DNA from: Candidatus Woesearchaeota archaeon CG10_big_fil_rev_8_21_14_0_10_32_24
Lineage (GTDB): Archaea > Nanobdellota > Nanobdellia > Woesearchaeales > GW2011-AR9
Direction: 5' to 3'
NCBI GenBank assembly: GCA_002763025.1
Contig: PCYG01000015.1
Location: 1-12,260, forward strand
DNA length: 12,260 nucleotides
Position numbers and translations under genes: made by a program. The first letter of the stretch is position 1. The number at the start of each line of letters is the position of its first letter. The notes under the pieces were generated by a model. That model was not told the origin of the DNA. It ran no database searches and was given only the letters and a program-made list of their open reading frames with translations. Of this stretch, positions 7,130 through 12,260 are shown piece by piece.

Positions 7130-8703
7130 TGAGTTACAAGTTTTTCTAATTCTGTATAATTATTTGTAGTTTTAATTTTGTTTAAGCAGTTATCTTTAAT
7201 ATAATTTAAAGTATTATTTTGTTCGTCGCATGATAAACGATCATACTCATTATTGTATTGATTAAATTCCTCTTCCTTTCTCTTAATCACATCTTTTTTC
7301 AAACCTAAATCTGTTTCAACTTGGTCCATTTGTTCTGCAATTGCTGCTGCTAATTTGTGGAAGGATCTATCTTCTTTTGCTTTACTTGAAGTCTCATTTA
7401 ATTTAGATTCTAAGTCTTTCCATGTGTTTTGAACAGATTCATGTTCTAATTTTAATCTGGTCATTTCATCTGATAATGGTTCCATTAATTCATTTAAACT
7501 AATTCTCTGTTTAGTTTTTCCTTTAATGTCTTCTTTTAATATCTGAACATTTTTTAATAGAATGTCAGCATATAATTGAGTCATTTGTTGTTGTTCTTCA
7601 GGTTGTCTTAATGCTTTATTTTGTGGGTTATCGCTAAACCTATTTGTACCAGATTTTTGAGAAAGAGCAACATAAGAGTCTGCATTCGAACTACTAAATT
7701 CTTCAAACTCTGCTGTGGTCATTAGTTTTTTATCTAACCATTGATGCCTAAATGTATCAATTGGTCGGAAAACATAAATTTCATCATCCCGTGTTCTATG
7801 ACTAAAATATCCAGAGGCCTTTATTTCTTCAAGCAGTTTTTCTCTAATTTTATTAATTGGACTGAATTCTCTTGTACCTTTTTTATCTTGTTTCATTGAT
7901 AATTCTTTACTTTCAGTAAATGCTTCAACGCTATGTTTACAGTTTCCCTTTTCTAATAAACCCCATAATGCAAAAAATGCATACATGTCTCTAGATTTTC
8001 CAATTTGAGGATTTAACGGTTCCCCCATTGTTGCTAAGTCAGTAAGATATAAATTAAGAAGAATGGCTTCTCTACTTAATGAACCTTTAGTTGCACTCAT
8101 TGTTCCAGCTTCATTGTCATCAATATTATCACAAAGATAGACCTTATTATCTATTAATTTATGTTCAAGAGAAATCTTTTTGTCTGAAACGACAAGACCA
8201 TTAGTAACATAATCTTTTAAATCTACTCCTGATAGAATATTTTTTACTAATAAATCACCATGATATTTATTTTTTAAATGTGCATCTTCAATACCTGCTA
8301 AAGTTGTTAATAATACTTTATAATTAAATGCTCTTTTTACACTTTCTCCTATTGTGGAAGTTACTTTAATTGTTTCATTTAAATCACTTCCCCCATATTC
8401 CATGATCACTGCGCGATAATTTTCACCTTCTTGACCTTCTTTATGATAAGTTCCAATAGATTTAATGGTGATAAAATGCTTAGCAGGGTTTGCATATGCG
8501 TTGTCTGTTACACTTTTAAATGATTTTTCAAATGTGTGCTCTTTACATTGTTTTAATACTAACTTTTCATCATTTTCGCCTTTAACTAAATACACCCTAC
8601 CCATTGTTCCTTCTCCAATACAATCGCCTAAAGTATATTTAGTTGAATTATTCCTTCCTTCATTATAAAAAATTATTTTACTTGTTTCTTCTGTTTTTTT
8701 CAT
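7126..8703 (-). CDS. Soluble Ser/Thr protein kinase with coiled-coil C-terminus
   Basis: The protein has 525 residues from the ATG at 8703. The kinase domain spans about residues 20-320. It has a canonical glycine loop GEGTMGRV (30-37), Lys51 in LVLKQ, the catalytic loop HGDLLVKN (148-155), CDN where DFG is expected (191-193, with the metal-binding Asp kept) and Asp239 of helix F in RDMYAFFALWGLL. It looks competent for catalysis, although HRD has become HGD and the DFG Phe and Gly are lost. Residues about 370-490 are a long charged coiled coil. No membrane span is seen. An upstream in-frame TTG (8718) would add five residues, but it sits in the ribosome site itself: GGAGGA lies seven nt before the ATG at 8703, which is the better start. 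It follows the propeller gene by one nt and overlaps the TPR-like gene by ATGA. Confidence 0.92.
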   Translation of the reverse strand: MKKTEETSKIIFYNEGRNNSTKYTLGDCIGEGTMGRVYLVKGENDEKLVLKQCKEHTFEKSFKSVTDNAYANPAKHFITIKSIGTYHKEGQEGENYRAVIMEYGGSDLNETIKVTSTIGESVKRAFNYKVLLTTLAGIEDAHLKNKYHGDLLVKNILSGVDLKDYVTNGLVVSDKKISLEHKLIDNKVYLCDNIDDNEAGTMSATKGSLSREAILLNLYLTDLATMGEPLNPQIGKSRDMYAFFALWGLLEKGNCKHSVEAFTESKELSMKQDKKGTREFSPINKIREKLLEEIKASGYFSHRTRDDEIYVFRPIDTFRHQWLDKKLMTTAEFEEFSSSNADSYVALSQKSGTNRFSDNPQNKALRQPEEQQQMTQLYADILLKNVQILKEDIKGKTKQRISLNELMEPLSDEMTRLKLEHESVQNTWKDLESKLNETSSKAKEDRSFHKLAAAIAEQMDQVETDLGLKKDVIKRKEEEFNQYNNEYDRLSCDEQNNTLNYIKDNCLNKIKTTNNYTELEKLVTQ

Positions 8704-8704
8704 T

Positions 8705-9766
8705 TTAATTTCCTCCAAAAGCGTAGATACTTTTTCCTGTTCTCAGAATATCTATTTCTTTTCTTCCATCATTATTATTAACCATTAACTTTTTGCCACA
8801 AATTGCAAAGAGTGTGTCATTGTGAACTTTAAATTCATGAATTGGTAAATTAATCACTCGTTCACATTTTTGACCATTAGTAAAATATATTCTTGATGAA
8901 TTTGTTGATTCAAGATAGGAAAAAAAGATACCTTCTTCAGAACCATATTCACCTTGTTGTACCTGATTAATGATCTTTTTTTCATCTTGGTAAAATAATC
9001 TTCCATCAACAATTATTTCTCCTGTTTTTGTTCCTACAACCAATTTTTGATCTAAAGTGCCTAAAGCTGTAATTGATTGATTTAATTCTAAAGATTGAGT
9101 TAATTCTAAAAACATATCCCCATTATTTTCATGAACCTGATATATTTCATTTGCTTGTGTTACGTAAACTTTATTGTAAACTTTATCATTTAAATCATTT
9201 ATTAAATTTGTTGTTAATATTCTTTCATCCTTTTTTGGGTTTAATAATTTATATTTTGAATGATTTATAATGTTCCCATCTTCCCGAAAATCATTTAAGG
9301 GTACTTTGAATAAACCTTTATTACTATGTCCTGCAATAATTGTATCATTTAGGAACGCAAATGATTTAAATGAAGACCCTTCATTTCTACCTACATTAAA
9401 TGTTCTTATTTCATCTGTGTTATCAAGATTAACAACCATAAACCCTGTTGAATAACCCGCAATTAGGTAAGAAATATGATTTAATGAAAATCCAGTTAGT
9501 CCGTTATAACTTAATTTACGAATTCCTTTTATGCTACTCTCTTTTATGATTTTATCTTGTTCAATAACATATTTTATAATATCTTTACCTTCAGAAAGAT
9601 AACAACACAATTGGCTGGAACCAACATTCAATGTTCCATCAAATTTTTCTTGCCAGGATAATTGTGGTTTATTAAGTTGTAGGGTTTCATGTAAAATCTG
9701 CACTAAAGTATCAGCTCTATTAGAAACATCAGATATTTTTTTTCTAATCATAAAATCAAGATCCAT
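8705..9766 (-). CDS. Beta-propeller-like protein
   Basis: The protein has 353 residues from the ATG at 9766. It starts with a short helical region (about 1-35) and is then almost entirely beta-strand. Blade-like units recur with the pattern hydrophobic strand, Gly, turn, Gly, hydrophobic strand: near 100-113 (YLIAGYSTGFMVVNL), 143-156 (TIIAGHSNKGLFKV), 242-253 (KLVVGTKTGEIIV) and 318-332 (TLFAICGKKLMVNN). This is typical of WD40/PQQ/Kelch-type propellers, but I cannot assign a subtype. There is no signal peptide or membrane span. GGAGG lies 10 nt before the ATG at 9766 and only 4 nt before an in-frame TTG at 9772; the ATG is preferred. The gene overlaps the end of the dehydrogenase-like gene by 11 nt and ends one nt before the kinase start. 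It probably acts as a protein-binding or ligand-sensing platform (inference). Confidence 0.82.
   Translation of the reverse strand: MDLDFMIRKKISDVSNRADTLVQILHETLQLNKPQLSWQEKFDGTLNVGSSQLCCYLSEGKDIIKYVIEQDKIIKESSIKGIRKLSYNGLTGFSLNHISYLIAGYSTGFMVVNLDNTDEIRTFNVGRNEGSSFKSFAFLNDTIIAGHSNKGLFKVPLNDFREDGNIINHSKYKLLNPKKDERILTTNLINDLNDKVYNKVYVTQANEIYQVHENNGDMFLELTQSLELNQSITALGTLDQKLVVGTKTGEIIVDGRLFYQDEKKIINQVQQGEYGSEEGIFFSYLESTNSSRIYFTNGQKCERVINLPIHEFKVHNDTLFAICGKKLMVNNNDGRKEIDILRTGKSIYAFGGN
8711..8716 (-). promoter_or_regulatory. Ribosome binding site deciding the soluble kinase start
   Basis: GGAGGA on the minus strand ends seven nt before the ATG at 8703. The alternative TTG at 8718 overlaps this site and would leave it unused, so the ATG is the start. 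Confidence 0.8.
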
Positions 9767-11003
9767 GGGCAATTACCCTCCCATTTCTGAAATAATGTTT
9801 TCCAACAAGAAATAATCCTAAATCTTCATGGAAATAACCGTTGGATAAAAAATCTTCTCCAAAAGGAAAACTAGAAAGCTCTTTCCCTCTACTTTTACTA
9901 GTATTAATAAGAGTGTTCATTAGATTTTCAGAGACACTAGTTTGAACACGGTCACCATCTTTATGGTGGTGGTCGTTCCAATATTCACTCACCATCTTTT
10001 CCATAGACCTGTGCATTTTTTTCGGTGTTATATCTCTAAAAATATCATCAAACATTTTTTTATCTTCGCCATATTGTGGTTTGATTATAGGGATCATTGT
10101 GAACTTGTCATGGAGACCAGCAACAGATCCTCGTAATTCACACTGTTCATATCCTGCTTTTTTTTTCTCTTCAGAAAACTCATTGTTAAGTAATTCATTT
10201 AATCTTATTAAATCAGCACCTGTACAACCAATTAAGTAAGAAGTCAATTCTGGGCATTGACTTGAGAGGAGATTTGATGTGAAGCAAGGTTCATTAACAA
10301 GATTAATGTATGTTGGAATTGGGTGCCCTACTTGTAGTGCTTCTAATATTTTTTGACCTCTTTTAATCATCATTTCAGCAGAGAAAGGAAATTCATCATA
10401 TATTCTCATACCAATTGGAAGTTCTAAATCTACTTTATGAATGATGTCAATTAAATTTTTAGAAAAGTTCCATTGATTTGAAAATTTTTCTTTAGGTAGG
10501 ACATTTTTGCCTTTTGTTTCAGCTTGTTCTTGATATATTTTAAAATCTTCATTTAATGAAGCATTAAACTGTGGTTTTGTCACATTTTTTCTTTCTCTTG
10601 TAACTTCTGAACCTTTTCTTATACCTACTGAATATTCAAAAACGTGGGTTGCATAAGTCAATAAACTTTCTGGTTTATACCCTGCTGAAGCATCAATAAT
10701 AATCTGAGAGGTTTTGATGAATTTCTCAAAATTATTTGTGACATCATTTCCAATATTTTTATTTTTTAAGATTAAATTTAAACTTACTTCAACTCTAGAT
10801 GCTTTATTATTATCTTGGGCACCACTATTTCTAAATACGTCTTCATTAGGATAATCGTGATTATAGAAAACTATTTTATCAATGTAATTTAAAGCGTATT
10901 CATTCTTAGGTATTTGAATATATTCTAAAAAGTGTGACACAACGCCCCCCCTTCCAATGATACCCAGAGTTGGCTTTTTTTTCATAATTTTTTTAGTGAC
11001 CAT
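9756..11003 (-). CDS. Divergent lactate/malate dehydrogenase-like protein
   Basis: The protein has 415 residues, against about 310-330 for ordinary LDH/MDH. The N-terminus is a Rossmann strand-loop with IIGRGGVVS (15-23). Family landmarks follow in order: IIIDASAGYKP (101-111) at the AG..KPG position, VNEP (236-239) for the NP strand, IGCTGADLIRLNELL (258-272) with the D-x-x-R pair at 264/267, GLHDKFTMIP (296-305) at the catalytic histidine loop (His298), and LGLFLVGKHYFRNGRVI (395-411) at the C-terminal strand. The substrate arginines of the mobile loop are absent, and about 90 residues are inserted between 128 and 232. Activity and substrate are therefore uncertain; an NAD(H)-binding sensor is possible. 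GH4-type glycosidases share the fold but fit the D-x-x-R and histidine loops less well. The start may instead be Met7 at 10985; no Shine-Dalgarno sequence serves either. This is the first gene of the operon. Confidence 0.8.
   Translation of the reverse strand: MVTKKIMKKKPTLGIIGRGGVVSHFLEYIQIPKNEYALNYIDKIVFYNHDYPNEDVFRNSGAQDNNKASRVEVSLNLILKNKNIGNDVTNNFEKFIKTSQIIIDASAGYKPESLLTYATHVFEYSVGIRKGSEVTRERKNVTKPQFNASLNEDFKIYQEQAETKGKNVLPKEKFSNQWNFSKNLIDIIHKVDLELPIGMRIYDEFPFSAEMMIKRGQKILEALQVGHPIPTYINLVNEPCFTSNLLSSQCPELTSYLIGCTGADLIRLNELLNNEFSEEKKKAGYEQCELRGSVAGLHDKFTMIPIIKPQYGEDKKMFDDIFRDITPKKMHRSMEKMVSEYWNDHHHKDGDRVQTSVSENLMNTLINTSKSRGKELSSFPFGEDFLSNGYFHEDLGLFLVGKHYFRNGRVIAHGS
9777..9781 (-). promoter_or_regulatory. 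Ribosome binding site for the beta-propeller gene
   Basis: GGAGG (within GGGAGGGT) on the minus strand lies 10 nt before the ATG at 9766 and 4 nt before an in-frame TTG at 9772. The spacing and codon favour the ATG. It lies inside the coding end of the dehydrogenase-like gene. Confidence 0.65.
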
Positions 11004-11009
11004 ACTTAA

Positions 11010-11017
11010 TATTTAAA
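11010..11017 (-). promoter_or_regulatory. TATA-like box (proximal) for the operon
   Basis: The minus strand reads TTTAAATA, identical to the 8-mer upstream of the lhgO-family gene. It is too close to the ATG at 11003 to serve it, but is about 28 nt before the second in-frame ATG at 10985, so it may define a shorter leaderless product. Chance occurrence in AT-rich DNA is possible. Confidence 0.35.
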
Positions 11018-11028
11018 TGTTGTTATCC

Positions 11029-11035
11029 TTAAATA
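11029..11035 (-). promoter_or_regulatory. TATA-like box (distal) for the operon
   Basis: The minus strand reads TATTTAA, centred 29 nt before the ATG at 11003. It is preceded by C, as in the lhgO promoter (shared CTATTTAA). It fits leaderless initiation at the ATG of the dehydrogenase-like gene, which has no ribosome site. Confidence 0.42.
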
Positions 11036-11069
11036 GTAATTCCTAAACTTTGTCTCAATTAAGTTACAA

Positions 11070-12185
11070 CTAATTGCAATAATTTTTACTATGTTTTACT
11101 ACTTTATTTGCAATTGCTAATGCAGCTGTAAGCCCCGGTGATTCCATGCCAATCAAATTATAACAGTGGGGATAATTTTGATCTGATTCCATAATAAAAT
11201 CATAATTATTTTTTTCTTCTGCTAAAACCCCTACATGATCAAATTGAAGATCTCCCTTTTTAATATGAGAATAAAGTTTAAGAATTGGTTCCAAAAAAGT
11301 ATTTATTTGTTTTATTTTCTTATAATCTTCTTTTGAGGTTATTGGATAAACATCAGGTCCCACTCTAATCATGGTTCCATTTGAACTTGGTGTTAAATGG
11401 ATTCCTAAATCATAAAATTTTCTTCCTTCATGTTCAAATTCCCAAGGCACAGGATAAACGTTTCTAGATATTGGTGTGTTTTGTTTATTGTGGAATTGTA
11501 TATATTCTCCTTTAACTGGAATAATTTCATAATTGCTATGTGGATTAACCATTTTCGCAATTGTATCTGAGTATAATCCTGCAGAATTTACTAAATAATC
11601 AGTTGTAAAAGAACTAACAATTCCATTAACTTCACTATAAATTTCAATTTTGTCAGAACTTGGATTAATGCTAATTACTTTATTTTTTACAGCAATGAGT
11701 GTTCCATATCGTTCACATAATTTTTCTAGAACATCTAAGGCTTTAGCAGTATCAATAACTGCAGTAGTAGGACAAAAAATTCCTGAAGTTGCATTAATGT
11801 GGGGTTCAAGCTTTAATACTTGTTGCTGTGATAATTCTTGAACATTTGGAATTCCTTCTTTATGTTGAATTATGTAATCTAAATTATTTTCTTCAGAACT
11901 ATTTGTGGCAATAATCAGTTTGCCTGTCTCAAGAAGGGGAATGTTGTATTGTTGACAAAATCTATGCCACATCCCATTACCTTCAATAGCTAATTCTCTT
12001 TTTAATCCTGTATTGTAGATACCACTATGGATTACTTCTGAACTCCTACTAGATTGTTCCATTCCTAATTTCACATTTTTTTCAAGAAGACATACCTTTC
12101 CAGAACCATATTGTTTTGTTAAAGCTAACGCTGATGCTAATCCTATAACACCACCACCTATTACCGTAATAGGAATATGTTCCAT
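11070..12185 (-). CDS. lhgO: FAD-dependent oxidoreductase, L-2-hydroxyglutarate oxidase (LhgO) family
   Basis: The protein has 371 residues and is complete. The dinucleotide-binding motif GGGVIG is at 10-15, with Glu35 closing the second strand to bind the FAD ribose. The family stretch SSRSSEVIHSGIYNTG (45-60) matches the FAD-contact segment of L-2-hydroxyglutarate dehydrogenases. Further agreement is seen at VNSAGLYSD (199-207), VKGEY (224-228), YPVP (244-247), GIHLTPSSNG (261-270), VGP (275-277) and GMESPGLTAALAIA (346-359). The family oxidises L-2-hydroxyglutarate to 2-oxoglutarate, passing electrons to oxygen or a membrane acceptor; some relatives act on glycerol 3-phosphate or other 2-hydroxyacids, so the substrate is not certain. 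There is no signal peptide. The gene has no ribosome site but has a TATA-like box about 25 nt before its ATG, so a leaderless mRNA is likely. It is transcribed separately from, or reads into, the operon that follows 66 nt later. Confidence 0.88.
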   Translation of the reverse strand: MEHIPITVIGGGVIGLASALALTKQYGSGKVCLLEKNVKLGMEQSSRSSEVIHSGIYNTGLKRELAIEGNGMWHRFCQQYNIPLLETGKLIIATNSSEENNLDYIIQHKEGIPNVQELSQQQVLKLEPHINATSGIFCPTTAVIDTAKALDVLEKLCERYGTLIAVKNKVISINPSSDKIEIYSEVNGIVSSFTTDYLVNSAGLYSDTIAKMVNPHSNYEIIPVKGEYIQFHNKQNTPISRNVYPVPWEFEHEGRKFYDLGIHLTPSSNGTMIRVGPDVYPITSKEDYKKIKQINTFLEPILKLYSHIKKGDLQFDHVGVLAEEKNNYDFIMESDQNYPHCYNLIGMESPGLTAALAIANKVVKHSKNYCN

Positions 12186-12205
12186 TAATTTGTTAGGTTT
12201 ATTTT

Positions 12206-12215
12206 TATTTAAATA
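12206..12215 (-). promoter_or_regulatory. Archaeal-type TATA box for the lhgO-family gene
   Basis: The minus strand reads TATTTAAATA here, containing TTTAAATA and centred about 25 nt before the ATG at 12185. No Shine-Dalgarno sequence lies between, so the transcript probably starts at or next to the ATG. The remaining bases to the window edge (12216-12260) hold nothing else I can recognise. The motif is common by chance in DNA this AT-rich; spacing is the main support. Confidence 0.5.
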
Positions 12216-12260
12216 GAAGCGTAGTAATTACCTATACAACATTTGTTAAAATACTATTTA

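Noticed and set aside
7126..7330. Third copy of the shared coiled-coil motif in the soluble kinase tail (DLGLKK near residue 465)
   Set aside because: Only the LGL piece matches; the upstream Q, Y, A-V positions do not, so it is probably ordinary coiled-coil similarity.
11004..11069. Possible terminator after the lhgO-family gene
   Set aside because: No stem-loop followed by a T run is visible in the gap, so read-through into the operon cannot be ruled out.
11650..11841. Plus-strand frame inside the lhgO-family gene
   Set aside because: Antisense to well-conserved oxidoreductase coding sequence; no ribosome site and no recognisable product.

Overview
The window comes from a very AT-rich genome (roughly 30% G+C by eye). 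Everything coding lies on the minus strand. Two observations point to an archaeon, possibly a small-genome DPANN-type lineage, though I cannot name the organism. First, the two genes that begin transcription units (starts at 12185 and 11003) have no Shine-Dalgarno sequence and instead carry a TTTAAATA/TATTTAA box about 25-29 nt before an ATG, the arrangement of archaeal leaderless promoters. Second, several genes inside the operon have clear GGAGG-type ribosome sites. A bacterial origin is not excluded. TGA, TAA and TAG are all used as stops.

Layout, in the direction of transcription (high to low coordinates). (i) 12185-11070 is a stand-alone FAD-dependent oxidoreductase of the L-2-hydroxyglutarate oxidase/dehydrogenase family. 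(ii) After a 66-nt promoter-like gap, eight genes run from 11003 to the left edge with almost no space between them: a divergent lactate/malate-dehydrogenase-like Rossmann protein; a beta-propeller-like protein; a soluble Ser/Thr kinase with a coiled-coil tail; a TPR-like helical protein; a beta-propeller-like protein with an embedded peptidoglycan-binding-type (PG_binding_1) domain; a PP2C phosphatase with a coiled-coil tail; a coiled-coil protein with one membrane span and a cysteine-rich C-terminus; and a second Ser/Thr kinase with one membrane span, cut off by the window edge. Four of the seven junctions are ATGA overlaps, two are longer overlaps of 7 and 11 nt, and one is a 1-nt gap, so this is very probably a single operon.

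How the genes may work together (inference): two kinases and one phosphatase form a writer/eraser set. The propellers, TPR-like protein and coiled coils look like scaffold or sensor parts. Two proteins are predicted to cross the membrane. The phosphatase tail and the N-terminal half of the neighbouring membrane protein share a recognisable coiled-coil motif, which suggests that the phosphatase docks on, or arose together with, its membrane partner. The dehydrogenase-like protein that opens the operon lacks the usual substrate-binding arginines and has a large insertion, so it may be a metabolite or NAD(H) sensor rather than a housekeeping enzyme. I do not recognise this combination as a described system; it is the main item of interest. 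No RNA genes, CRISPR arrays, insertion sequences or convincing terminators were seen.
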